A stretch of DNA of 64,000 nt from contig JAURVB010013542.1 of assembly GCA_033002965.1 (NCBI GenBank), positions 1 through 64,000 of the forward strand, written 5' to 3'. Source of the DNA: Piper betle. Lineage: Eukaryota; Streptophyta; Magnoliopsida; Piperales; Piperaceae. The position numbers and the translations under genes are program-made. Positions 33,390 through 45,703 of the stretch are shown here, one piece after another (position 1 is the stretch's first letter; the number at the start of each line of letters is the position of its first letter). A model generated the notes under the pieces. The model was not told the origin of the DNA. It was given only the letters and a program-made list of their open reading frames with translations, and made no database searches.

Positions 33390-36300
33390 CGGCGGCGGCG
33401 GGAAGAGGAGGCGGGGCTTGTCGGTGGTGTTCTGGTCCGGGGCCAAGATCGTCATCTCGGTATCGGCGGTGCTTTGCGTGCTGTCGCTGCTCCGCGTCCG
33501 GTCCCAGGCGCGGCTGCAGACGGCGGTGGGGGAGAAGGTCGGCGAGTTCGGGCGGTGGCCCGTCCTGCCCTTCGCCGGCACGCCCCGCGTCGCGTTCCTC
33601 TTCCTCGCTCGCTCCAATCTCCCCCTCGATTTCCTCTGGCGCGGGTTCTTCCAGGTTCGTCGTCTGAGGTTTCATTGCTTGTTGTTGTTATCTCCCCTCG
33701 ATTTCATGTGGCCCGGATTTTTCCAGGTTTGGGATTTTTGTTGTTGTTGTTGTTTATTGTCGTCGTCGTCGTTGTTGTTGTTGTTGTTGAATCAGGCATT
33801 CTATTTCATTTGCGCGGGTTTTTTCTAGGTTTTGGATTTTGTTTTTGTTGTGGTGATTATTATTGTTGTTGTTGTTGATGAATCTCCACTTTGATTTCTT
33901 ATGTTCTTTTTGTGATATTGTTGTTAGTTGTTCGTGTGGATTTGAGATGGTTGATGTGTGGGGGAAATTTGCAGAATGCGGAGGAGGGGAGTTTTTCGAT
34001 CTATATACATTCGGGGCCGGGGTTTGAGTTCAATGAGTCGACCACGGGGTGTCCTTACTTCTATGATCGGCAGATTAGGCAATCCGTTCAGGTATTTTAT
34101 GTGTTTCTGTTTTCGAGGATGTTTGTATGTGTTTTCGGGGTGGATTTGTGCTTGGAAGTGAGGTTTATGAGGTGCGATCTATTGTTGGTGGTGTGTTTAG
34201 GTGAAGTGGGGAGAGTCAAGCATGATTCGGGCGGAGCAGTTGTTGCTGGGGACTGCTCTTCAAGATTCTTCCAACCAGCGGTTTATACTACTTTCGGATG
34301 GGTAAGATTTTGTTGTTTTTAACTGTAAAATTTGGAAGAGGGCATAAATGGTGATGGCAGCAATGTGGTAAGTAGGTGAGAGTTCAGCGGGTTTCAATCA
34401 CTTTTAAGTCCGTTTTGAATTAAATGATTGATACACTGTGGCTGCTATTTGGAATACTTGAGGGTATTGTCGTTTTTGGGTGCTGGTAGTCGAACTTATA
34501 TGTGGAACTCAAATGAGCTAGGGGCATCATCTGTTTTATGCAATTGCCAAGTATAAGTTGTGAACCTGTCGTGGAAGTCTTGACTTTAATTCTAGTCAAG
34601 TTATATCTTATTTAGGTGATGACATTTTGTCTTACCAATTGTATTAGTTGGTAAAATTTGCCGTAGAAGTGTTTGGGAGTGGAAACTAAACTAGAACATC
34701 CATTGCCTGCATAGCACTTGAGGGAAGAGAAATCCATTTTTAAAAGGAAAGTACTCTTAAGAGTGAAAGATGGATTCACTCTAGTGCAATTTTAATAAGA
34801 AACTGCTATGGCTTTCCTCAAGTCAAGATAAGCACTTAGCCTGATAAATAAAATGCTTGCTGTGAGCATGATTATCAGTATCATCTTCTGAGAGTAAAAA
34901 GCATGTTAATAGAAGTGATCTTTGCTGGTAGAAACATTCAATGCTAGAAAAGGAGTGATTAAATAGCAAAGAGATCCATGTTGCTTGCATATGTTCAGAA
35001 GCTTCCAATTCACTCATAGTTTTTGGCGATGCACTGGGGAGAGGCCGCAAATTGATACAAAAAAGGGGATATGGGGTTTCTAGGATCTACTTCTTATGTG
35101 AAAACCTGTTTTTTTGTTTGGAATCAGTCATTGTCATTGGGTTTCTAAGTTTATTTTGATTTGCTTTTCAATACATATTTTCATTTAGTTATGCCATTAT
35201 TGCAGTTGAACTCTAATGGACAATTAATGATTGTTTCTGCAGCTGTGCGCCTCTATACAACTTTAGCTATATATACAATTATGTGATATCCTCGTCAAAA
35301 AGTTTTGTGGATAGGTATGTATGCAAAGGAATTTGACACCCAACAGTTGCAAAATTAACTGGCAAAAGTCTTTAAACAATTTTTTTGGTTGGCCTTCTAG
35401 TTGTAAAATATTTACATCCTGAAATGTTGACTAGTTTTCATGTTGTGCCATAGCTTTCTTGATACCAAAGAAGGTCGTTATAATCCAAAAATGTCACCTG
35501 TAATACCAAAAGATAAATGGAGAAAAGGTTCTCAGGTCTCTCTTATTCCTTCCTTATCATACAAATTCACAATTTTTGATGCAAATCATGAAATTTTCAC
35601 TGTTTAGCAACCCATTAGATTTATCTTTTTCTGAACTGAAATTTCAGTGGATAGCATTGACCAGAAAACATGCAGAAGTTGTCGTGGCTGATGATGTTAT
35701 CTTTTCAATCTTCAATAAGTATTGCAAGGTAAAAACTCAATAACAACCCTCTTCCAAACTCATCTCAGTGAAATATAATGGTTCAGTGATGTCAATATCA
35801 ATTTTAATGATTTGATCATGATTTTGTAAATAGAATGCACATTGATGGTCTGTTTATGTTTATGTTCATTTACTTCTAAGTTCCACCACATCTCAAGGAT
35901 AAGGTTTAGAAACTTGTATATCATATTATTGTTTCTCCAAGCTTGGCGAACTGTTACGATTGTTTGCCATGAATCTGATATTGCCTCTCTTTTTGTTATC
36001 TCCATCTGTATCTGTTTTAGTTGTCTTCTCTTTTAAAGACCTTACCGGTTTGAGAATGACTGATGGCTTCAGCCTGTAAATGGATTTTCTTCACTCTGTT
36101 ACTGAAGCACTTTCTGTCTATTTTTTCTTAAGATCATTTCTCATAAGAGTTCTTTTCTTTTCAATCCCATTAGTTAATTTCTTAATTGATTATTATTGTG
36201 AATTCATCTTTCATTTTTTATGATTAATTCTTTGAACAACGCTTTTTGGTATTATGATGAACCTGGAAAAGTACTAAGCACATTTATCTTTCCATAAATA

Positions 36301-38915
36301 ATTTTATAATGGGGAGATTTGTTTGCAGCGACGACCAGCCTTGGAACCTAATAGGAAACATCTTTCTGTAAGTTTTCTCCTTTATTATATGCAACATAAG
36401 AAGTGAGCATTTTAATTTTTTCTCAAATCACTCTACATCAGGATAATCTGGAGTTGTTATTTTTCATTAATGAAATAATGACTGCATGGCTGAACAGTAA
36501 TGTAGTAGAAACCACTGAATGTATCTTCAAAGGGTTATAGAATGTCCAGGTAGAACTTTTTTCCAGATAGGAGTCAGATATATTTTTGCTGGCTGTTGAT
36601 TTCCTACAGCTTGTTCTACTAGTAAAACACCATAAGTATGTAGTCAATCTGAAAACACATTATAAATTGACTTGCCTGTTAGAGCTATGACCTTGTCACT
36701 ACCAAAGTTGTACTATTTCAGGACACAAAATTGACAAAAATGTAGCATCCTTTAATATATTTTCATGGGTTGCAAGGCTTTTCATATAATCAGCATCAGA
36801 CTTATACTCTAGTAGGCATTAGGCTTCAACCATGTCACACTGTCACCTCTTGTGACAAGAAAAAGTTTAATCGACGTTTAGAATTTCAATATTTAGTATG
36901 TGGAGATTGTGTAGACATCATTTTTTCTCTTTAAACCACAACAACAAAATAAATTACCCTTCTTTGAAGACAAATTTTTTATACATTATATTTGTTTCTA
37001 AAAACCAAAATGTCTACTGAGCTATTGCATAGTTGACCTTTCAACTCCTTCCAGATTTCTACCTAAACTTCCAGCCAAACCTGTTGTATGATTAATCTTG
37101 GCAGATTGAAAGACTTAACATATTAGGTCTTTTATAAAACTCATGAACGTATTTTATTTCTATCATTTATGCTGCTACATATTTTAATTTTTTGTTTAAT
37201 GCGATCTCCTCTCAAGAATCATTTATACCATTTTGAATTATAGATAGTGCAGAAGGAGCACAACTGCATTCCAGATGAGCACTACATTCAGACATTATTT
37301 GCTGTAAGAATTGTATCTTAGTCTACCTTGTATATTAAATGCTTTTGTCTTTTTCCCCACCATTTTACATATCAACTAACAACAATTTTCTTGACAAATT
37401 TGAGTGAGCTATAATTGGAAACTAAACGTAATGTTATGAAGATTATTTTTTACATTTTTTTTAAACAGATGAGCAAGCTTGAAGATGAAATTGAGCGAAG
37501 GACAATTACTTACACAGTATGGAATGAGTCTGCTAATAAAATGGAAGGTAACCGTTGGCATCCAATCACATTTGAATATGCTGATGCAAGCCCTGAAAAA
37601 ATTAAAAAATAAAGGTTAGTGTTTTTCATTCATCTTATATATATAATTTATTTTTCTAGCATTGTGCTTTTACTGCTGTATTCTCTCTATTATGTATGCT
37701 TCTATCACATTGCGTAATGTCATGAGGACTAACTATGAAAATTAGGTTGAATTTGACTGACATTGAATAGCTATTTCTAACTCTTAGGATGTGCTAATAG
37801 TTGACTTGGATAGAGAAATGAAGGTCGATAACTGTAATGAGAATATAGAGACGATGACTGGTGTTCCCTTAGGTGAAAATTTTTGGAGATGACTAGAAAT
37901 TTATGGAGGATCAATCATTAGCCTTTTGAGCCCTGAACATGATAATGCTTATAGGCATTGACTATCACATCATAATTTGACTTGTGTGCTCGAAGACACA
38001 GATTCTGCTTTCTAAGTGCTTTTGTTAAAACCTTAGTGGTACGTTAGAAAGCTGTAAAAGAGAGCACAATATTGCTGATGTGATCGTATTCAGCTTGATT
38101 TAGGAAACGTGGCTGACTGGTCAATGGGATGTTATGGCAAGCAACTGCAAGAATTGGCATTTGTCAATTGAACAGTAGCTCTCTATATTTGTTAGTTCCG
38201 CAATATGCGGAGGTACCTGTTGAAAAGATGAATGAGAAATGATAGCAGTGTAACAATTTAAGTTAATTTAAGAGGTTAGTTAGACCATATTTTCCTAGTT
38301 TAATATTAAGGTTAATGTTTGCAACTAGCTTGATGAATCTCTAATGGAGGGGATTAAGGGGAGAGGAGGGAGATTTTGTAAAATGGAGATTTAGAAAGAA
38401 AGAAGTTACCCTATTAATTGCCTTGACATTTATTTCGTATACATTCTAAAACACAATTTCTTAGTAGTTTACATGAATCTTTGATGAGCTCAAGTGTCTC
38501 TCCAAATTGCATGGGTGTAAATTAGGGGACTGTGGTAACAATGTGCTCATGTCTAATGAATTACCAAGCAACACGGATGCTCTCGTGCTTAAACAATGAG
38601 AGTTAGTCATCACCTATCAGTTTGTTTTTCTTGTTCAAACTACACGATTTGATGAGATATTAGCTAAGTGTATTATTTGTTGACGTGAAGATGTATTTAG
38701 ACAATTTATGTTCAAGAAATTGATATATAATTCATTTAATGCAGGAAATAAACCATGTTTATTATCAGACCGAGTACCGAACAGAATGGTGCCGCAGTAA
38801 TGGCTCTTTTGTCCCTTGCTTTTTATTTGCAAGGAAGTATTCTCGTGGTGCTGCAATGCGCCTGCTGAGAGAGGGGGTGGTGGGCACCTTTGATGCGACA
38901 GCATTACTAACTTGA
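33386..38915 (+). CDS. GT14 family glycosyltransferase (core-2/I-branching-like, BC10 type)
   Basis: Ten exons: 33386-33654, 33975-34091, 34201-34301, 35243-35314, 35454-35535, 35648-35728, 36329-36367, 37244-37303, 37469-37614 and 38745-38915 (TGA). Allowing two 1-base frame breaks, about 379 residues, normal for the family. Type II Golgi membrane protein: short basic N-terminus, one hydrophobic anchor (KIVISVSAVLCVLSLL), then the GT14 domain with FLFLARSNLPLDFLW, FSIYIHSGPGFEF, WGESSMIRAEQLLLGTALQ, PKDKWRKGSQW, HNCIPDEHYIQT and C-terminal YYQTEYRTEW. Family members are thought to glycosylate wall or glycoprotein targets; substrate unknown. Breaks: codon 6 (GGG at 33400-33402) and the A-run before TAA 37610-37612. 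Later exons and splice sites are intact, so sequence error is plausible. Confidence 0.88.
33738..33880. repeat. GTT/GTC trinucleotide repeats in GT14 intron 1
   Basis: Runs of TTG/GTC triplets near 33738-33789 and again near 33840-33880, inside intron 1. The long open frames here are products of the repeats. Confidence 0.8.
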
Positions 38916-40526
38916 CTAGTTAAAATTTCGAAGATGTTCATTCTTTCTTCCAGTTTTTACTTCTAGGAGGGGCTCCCCACATTCTAAAGATGAAAACCTG
39001 CAAGCTTATTTTGATGTGCGCTGACAGTTTTCTTTTCCGGCAAACTTATTCAAAGAGCTGTATCTAGGAGAGGCAGACAAAATTTTGGAAGTTAAGGCGC
39101 TCAGGTTGATCACTCTTAGTTTTTTGGAGGCAGGAATTTTTCAGTTTCACATTGGGACTTTTCCTGGAAGTAGGCAGGTGGCCTTAGATGTTATGATACA
39201 GATACAAGTTGGGCAAGGATCAAAGGTGACAAGAAGGCTTAATTTTTCACATTTTTAACTATTTGGCACAGGAAATCGACGAAATGTTGAATTCTTACAG
39301 GCATTCTGCGGTTCTTCGGTAAGCAAGATGTAACTTAAAGTATATGGCATATTTTTTCGTGTGATTGTAAACTATGCATGTCATTTATTGTAAAATTTTG
39401 TATATGGTCATCCACTAATGCATGATCAAAAAATTGGTTCGATGATATGGCAGTCGTATGTATAATGTTTATGAACGAATAGACTTTATGGTCTAGTTGC
39501 CGGCGGCCATAAAAGCCTCTGGGAGTAAAAACAAAAAAGGAAACTTTTACGGCCGCCTGCACCCAAATCCGGCTAGGTGCAGGTGGATTTGGCCTTGCCT
39601 TACCTGTATCCGGCGAGGCCAAAAAAGTTTTTTATATTTAGACGGGTTGGATGGCCGCGTGGAAGATTTTTTTTATCAATTTAATCGGACGGCTTATTTC
39701 AAATTGGGCTTGCCCCAGATTGATTGCGTGTGGACTGTTAATTGTAAAATGACTTAATTTTTTTGGCTATGAATGACTTCAATAACTCCTCCAACAAGAG
39801 AATTTCACACCCGCCAATTCTGATAGGCTTTACTCGACGAATAGTGATTGAATTCTTGTGGCCAATCCGATTCCAAATTTTGGGACTCGGTCACCTACTT
39901 ATGGAGGCAATACTTTCAAACCACGCTTCGGTTTGAGTAATTGCGTGTCCATTTTGTCTTTGATGAATGTCGGCATCCCTACGTTTTACCTGTCTTGCTG
40001 GTGACAAAGTCTATCACTTTCGATCACGTGCTGGCTTACATTATCAAAGTAGCAATTTCTTTGAAATAAACATTCAAACTGCCATTTGTCCTAAAAGTTT
40101 GTACACTACAGAAAAAAACTGTTATTTTTTCATTTTAATACTTTCTTCTCACTACCATTCCTTGGAAAAATAAGTATATGGCTTAACATGTGAAGAAGAT
40201 TAACAAGGAAAAATAACGAGATTTATTTTTGGTAATTTAATTGTTGATATTGCTCAATGTTTATGGATTCTTTGTCTTCAATTAATAGACTCTTGTCGCA
40301 AGGAGTGAAGCCACCAGACAATAATTAATAAGTGTACACAGATCCTTTTAGTTGTTAAAGAAACTAATCGCAAACAGACTTCAAACATATATTTTTTCAA
40401 AGGTAAATAACGAAGACTCTGACGGCCAAAATTATGTGGCATTAAAAAAGAATTCTTTTTTTGGAAGCAGTTAAAGAAATAAAAAATTTTCTCTTCCTTT
40501 CTTTCTTTTCCCTAAGGTGAAGAAGA
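38916..40526. other. 3' flank of GT14 gene and spacer
   Basis: Probably begins with the 3' untranslated region. About 39497-39660 is locally GC-rich with CGGCGGCC/GGCCGCC words, perhaps a small element, but no ends were found. No gene recognised. Confidence 0.35.
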
Positions 40527-41006
40527 TGTTATTAGATTTTAGATATATATATATACATGCATATATAATTATATCATATACTATTATTTAAGGTTAGGCA
40601 TAAATTAAATTAATTTATGAAAGTTAAGTTTAATAATTGTCTAAATTAAATTAATCTATTAAAGTTAAGTTTAATGAGTCATTAATATAAGTATGGATAC
40701 ACATATGTAGATATAATTTTTCGTAATTTCTCATTTATGATGAGTTGATTTAAAATTATAAAAAAATAAGGGTTATGGTCCCCAAATTCATAGTAGTTTT
40801 TTGTTCTGGAATTCCACTGTCCAGAAACTCTAATGTTAAATTTGGAAGATCAGAACCTAAAGAAGTCAAGAATTGTTTTACTTTTATTAATTCAGGTACG
40901 CTTCCGCTATCAAATTCTATTTTCTTGATGATTTAATTTGAATAATATTTTATTGATGATGTTTTTATCATCTGTATAATTTTGGTTAAGTTAAAATTTT
41001 TTAACA
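40527..41006 (+). repeat. Left LTR of copia element
   Basis: 480 bp, starts TGTTATTAG and ends TTTAACA. It shares blocks such as TATTATTTAAGGTTAGG, TTATGGTCC-CAAATT and TATAATTTTGGTTAAGTTAA with the right LTR. Confidence 0.85.
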
Positions 41007-41008
41007 AG

Positions 41009-41020
41009 TGGTATCAGAGC
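41009..41020 (+). other. Primer-binding site of copia element (initiator tRNA-Met)
   Basis: TGGTATCAGAGC two bases after the left LTR, intact. Confidence 0.9.
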
Positions 41021-41929
41021 ATTTTCATATTAGATCATTGAGGATTAATTTAATTTGTATTTAACTTTGGATCAAGATTCAGAAAAAGATAAATCCTAAA
41101 ATAAATCTTATTGGATCTGTTTAATTCCATATCACATCCGGATCTAATAATTTAGGATTTCAAAATAATACTAGTTTGTAAGAGAGAATAAATTAATATA
41201 GTTTTCAACCCATTGGGAGTTTCTCAAATTTCAACACTAGTTATCGTCATTTTCACAAATGTAGGAAAAGAAAATATTAGAAATTTGTGTATGGGATATT
41301 TATTTTCAAATCAAGATATTCTTTTGGTAAAATATCAAATGAGGAAAAAAAGTTGCAAAAAATATGTTATAATTTCAGAAATTTTCAAATAAAGATACTT
41401 TTATAACCTTTTTCAGTTTTATGTTATTTATATTTGAGATTATTAAATTTAAATTATGGGTTCAGTTATAATTAATATTTTAGAATTTATTAATTACTAC
41501 AATATACTACTAAATTAGTTTTTTTATGAAAATTAATTTATTTTAAATATAAAGACGGTTGTGGGTATATGATTTATGTGAATATTAATCAGCCCAAAAG
41601 AAGGTTAATATTTGACAAAGTTATATACTCATTTGTAATAATAAATATGAGATAATTATTAAGATTCTATGTAAATAATAAATTAGTCCAAAGATAGATT
41701 TATTATTTGACATGATTTATTATCCATATTTGATTATTGCACTAAGAATATCGTTTACAAATTAATATTTCTATCCAAAAACTAAATATTAATATTATGC
41801 TAAGTATCTTTTGATGAGATTAACCATTGTTTGAATTATTAATCTTATTATGTGTATGTTATTTTTCTTTAAAAATATATTTATTATTTGACAGGATTTA
41901 TTATCCATATTTGATTACTACACTAAAAG

Positions 41930-42189
41930 TAGGGTTGCTAATTAAGCGAGCCATCTCGTGAGCATTTGGCATTCGGTTCGAGTCGACTTAACTCAAAACT
42001 CGATTTTTAAATGCTCGAGCTTGAACTCGACTCAAATTCTACTCGAACTCGAATCCTTCGAGGCGAGTTTGAGCAAGGTAGTGTTCGACTTGACTCAACT
42101 CGGTTATAACTCGAACTCAACTCAAACTCGACTCATAACTTGACTCGAACTCGACTCAATAAAATAATATAATAATATAGTCTTTATAT

Positions 42190-42238
<49 letters not shown>

Positions 42239-42596
42239 AATAAGTTTAATTGTAACTAGTCATATTTATTTATATACAATATAATAACAACATAATAAGA
42301 TAGCTTAGATGGTTGGTATTCAAGTTTAAGGCTTGGAGGTTGTGGGTTCAGTCCACACTAATTACAGCTTTTTAGGTGAGTTACTTTTGACTTCATAATC
42401 GAGCCTATTTAAACAGTTTAAGTATATTCAAGCCGAGTCGAGCTCGAACAATATAAAAAATAAAAAATATTCGAGTCGAGTTCGAGCATGTATGTTCAAA
42501 ACTCGTTCTTGAGTTGAGTTCGAACGAACTTTGAACTATTCTAGCTGAGTTTGAACATAAGTTGAGTTCGACTCGCTCGCTCGTTTAGCACCCCTA
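41930..42596. mobile_element. hAT-type MITE (667 bp) with 8-bp target duplication
   Basis: Ends TAGGGTTGCTAA and TTTAGCACCCCTA are inverted repeats that extend into GCGAGC/GCTCGC. Flanks are ACTAAAAG (41922-41929) and ACTAAGAG (42597-42604), an 8-bp duplication with one mismatch, the hallmark of hAT elements. The body is dense in CTCGAACTCGACTC-type words. A TA/CA microsatellite lies at 42194-42238. No transposase. A tRNA-like A box/B box pair lies at 42301-42354. Confidence 0.85.
42301..42354 (+). other. Pol III-like A and B boxes inside MITE
   Basis: TAGCTTAGATGG (42301-42312) fits the tRNA A-box pattern and GGTTCAGTCC (42345-42354) is a B box lacking one base. Spacing is tRNA-like. The surrounding sequence resembles the tRNA-derived head of a SINE, but no acceptor stem is visible, so it is not called a tRNA gene. 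Confidence 0.4.
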
Positions 42597-42751
42597 ACTA
42601 AGAGTATCACTTATAAATTAATATTTTTGTCCAAAGACTAAATATTAATATTGTGCTAGGTATCTTTTGATGGGATTAACCATTATTTAAATTATTAATC
42701 TTATTATGTGCATATTATTTTGTTCCATTTTCAGTTAATCAATCTATTTTT

Positions 42752-43640
42752 ATGATTTCTACCAACATCAATTCAGTTCCAATAGTTATAGATAATTTTA
42801 AGGATTGGAAAGATAGCGTAATGATCATTCTCGGCTGAATAGATTTTGACCTTGCGTTAAGGATTGAACAATCTACTTCTCTTACAGACAAAAGTTTCAT
42901 TGAGGAAAAACGGGACATCGATAAGTGGGAACATTCAAATCGCATGAGTTTTATGATCATGAATCATGGAATTCTAGAGAGCTTCAGGGGCGATGCATCT
43001 AAGAAGGTTACTACAGCCATTGAGTTTCTTAAACAAATTGAAAAGCATTTTATAAAAACTACAAGGCTGAAACAAGTACGTTTTTATTGAACTTGATTTC
43101 AATGAGGTTTAAAGGCAAAACAAACATAAGAGAGTACATCTTAGAGATGCCAAATATTACTTCAAAACTAAAAGCACTAAAGTATGAGCTATTTGAGGAT
43201 TTGCTCATACATTTAGTTTTAATTTTTCTCCCAACACAATTAGTCAATTCAAGGTCAGTTATAACTGCCAAAAGGACAAATGAACTCTTAATAAGCTCAT
43301 TTCTTATTGTGTCAAAGAAAAAGAAAAGTTGAAGCAAGAACAGACTGAAAGTGCTAACTTGGCTAGTACCTATCAAGACAAAAATAAGAAAAGAAAGAGG
43401 GCTAAGGAAGCTAGTAATAGTTCTCACCAGCAACAGCAAAAGAAAGAAAATTAGGTTTTTTACTGTTTCTTTTGCGGTAAACCTGGACATATGAAGAAGG
43501 AATTCATTAAATATCACGTTTGGCATGCAAAGAAAGGTCCATTTCTTTTTTATTTTGGGGTCAATTTAACTTCAGTGCCAATACACACTTGGTGGCTAGA
43601 TTAGGGTGCCACTACTTACATAAGTGTGTCAATGCAAGGT
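42752..43640 (+). pseudogene. Copia gag and protease start, broken
   Basis: ATG at 42752 opens a gag of the UBN2/copia type (NFKDWK early motif), with an early TGA. The CCHC knuckle starts at 43464; C, C and H are present, but the last Cys position (43503-43505) is Phe. The protease motif near 43590-43610 reads W-L-D-stop-G-A-T: the middle residue of the catalytic D-x-G is a TAG (43602-43604). Confidence 0.8.
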
Positions 43641-43685
43641 TGCCTAAGTTGTTGAAAACCAAATGATGGTGAAAGATTTATCTAT

Positions 43686-45197
43686 GTGGGTGATGGAAAA
43701 TCAATTTTAGTTGAAGCAATAAGGACTTTTAGATTATTATTGAAGATAGAATATTATTTGGATTTGAAAGAGATATACGCAATACTGTCATTTATACGGA
43801 ATTTGGTTTTTATTTCTATGTTGGACAAATTTGGTTACTATTGTTCATTTAGAAATAATAAGTTTTGTCTTTTTCTAAATTCAAATATTATAGGTATGGG
43901 TTCCTTGTCTTTTTATGATAATCTATATTTACTTGATACTATTGCATTTTTTAATGAAACTTGCATGTGGATTTACATGGTACGAAAAAAAATTAACCAA
44001 TGAGAATTCTACTTTACTCTAGCACAAGCGTTTATGACACATTTCTTAATAAAGAATTGAACGACTTATGTCAGATTGAATTCCTGATTCTCTTAATGTA
44101 TCAGATTTTCAAGTCTGTGCTGAGTGCATTAAGGGAAAACAAATAAATATAAGGAGCCTAGGTGCCAATAGATCTTCAAGCGTCTTAGAACTAATACATA
44201 CGAACATTTGTGGGCTATTTCCTACGGCTTCTTAGAATAGTCAACAATATTTTATTATGTTCATAGACGATTATTCTCGTTATAGTTACCTTTATTTCAT
44301 TCATGAGAAGTCTCAAGCATTGAACGTGTTTAAAGTATATAAGGCTGAGTTGCGAACCAACTTGACAAAACTATTAAGGCTATCAGAATTGACTGTGGTG
44401 GTGAATATTATGGTTGATATAATAGATTAGGTGTACAACATCCAAGACCATTCGGCAAATTCGTAGAAGAGTATAGAATAGTCCCACAAAACACAATGTC
44501 AGGTACTCCTAGCATGAATGGTGTTACTGAGAGACAAAATCGGATATTAAAAGACATTGTGAGAAGTATGATTGCTCATACAACTTTACTTGATTCACTC
44601 TGAGGTAAGGCATTAAAGACAATAGCATATCTTCTTAATAGAGTACAAACAAAGACAACGGTTAAGACTCCTTATGAATTATGGACTCCAAAAAAACCCA
44701 GTCTAAAGCATTTACGAATTTGGGGTTATCCAGCTTAGGCAAGGCCTTATAGGCCAAATGAAAGGAAACTAAACTCAAGAACAGTTAGCATCTATTTTGT
44801 TGGGTACTCTGAACAGTCTAGAGGGTATAAGTTTTATGATCCCACAACAAGGTCATTCTTTGAGACAAAAAATACCCAGTTCTTTGAGGATGTTAAGTTT
44901 GGAGGGGGAAATGAAGTTATAGACTTTGTCTTTGAAGAAGAATCTGTTTCTCTTATCATGATTGTTCTTGACAATAATCAAGATAATATTACTGATGTTG
45001 TTCAAGAAACAATACAAAATTACAAGACAATGTTAAGAATTTCCCTAATCACAATCATCAAGTTATACCTGAAGAGCAAACTCAACAACTTCAAGAGCAA
45101 ATGTAATTGAGGAGATCCACAAGAGAAAAGAGAAATACAATTCTAGATGATTTTATCATCTTTCCTAAGAACATAAGGATACAATAGAATAATGGAA
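43686..45197 (+). pseudogene. Copia GAG-pre-integrase and integrase, broken
   Basis: 43686-44003 is the pre-integrase part. 44200-44760 contains the integrase core (FIDDYSRYSYLYF, SGTPSMNGVTERQNR) and then KPSLKHLRIWGYPA and the VGYSEQSRGYKFYDP region. Multiple stops and frame changes. It ends where the reversed LTR is inserted. Confidence 0.8.
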
Positions 45198-45667
45198 TGT
45201 AACACCCCAAATCTGGTTCACGCTCATGAACCGAACTGGCATGTCACCGGCCCCGGTTAGGTCGGTTAACCCGAACCCAACTTGTGCAGATCTAATCTTG
45301 GCGTCTTAAGATGAAGATATGACTCACAATGCATGGATGAATGCACAAAATCCTAACATGCTACTATATGGATGACATGCAAAATAATTTACACACCAAT
45401 ACAATTACGACAAAAATCAACAAAAATTTTGAAATAAAACGGACATAGTCTCCTCTAAAAGTGCAATTAGGGGCCACCCTGTTAAAAATAATATATACAA
45501 ACATATATGCATATATCAACAATTTCATTTACACAAAATCTAATCTACTATATACTCATTCTGAAGCTTGAATCTCAACCCACCTGTGCATTCTATTTAT
45601 ACCTCTTATCAGTTCTAGGTCTTGAACCACTTGTTGTACATATTCAATGTCTAAATATATATAATAA

Positions 45668-45703
<36 letters not shown>

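Larger units (their letters stand above)
41699..42722. repeat. 181-bp tandem duplication in copia leader, second copy split by MITE
   Basis: Copy A covers 41699-41879. Copy B starts at 41880, is interrupted after 50 bases by the MITE and its duplicated target, and resumes at 42605 to about 42722. Shared landmarks are GATTTATTATCCATATTTGA, CCAAA-ACTAAATATTAATAT and GTATCTTTTGATG-GATTAACC. Confidence 0.8.

Noticed and set aside
33197..33675. Large alternative frames over GT14 exon 1 on both strands
   Set aside because: The GT14 homology lies in a different frame; these are shadows in GC-rich DNA.
42301..42366. tRNA gene
   Set aside because: Only degenerate A and B boxes; no acceptor stem or anticodon arm could be folded by eye.
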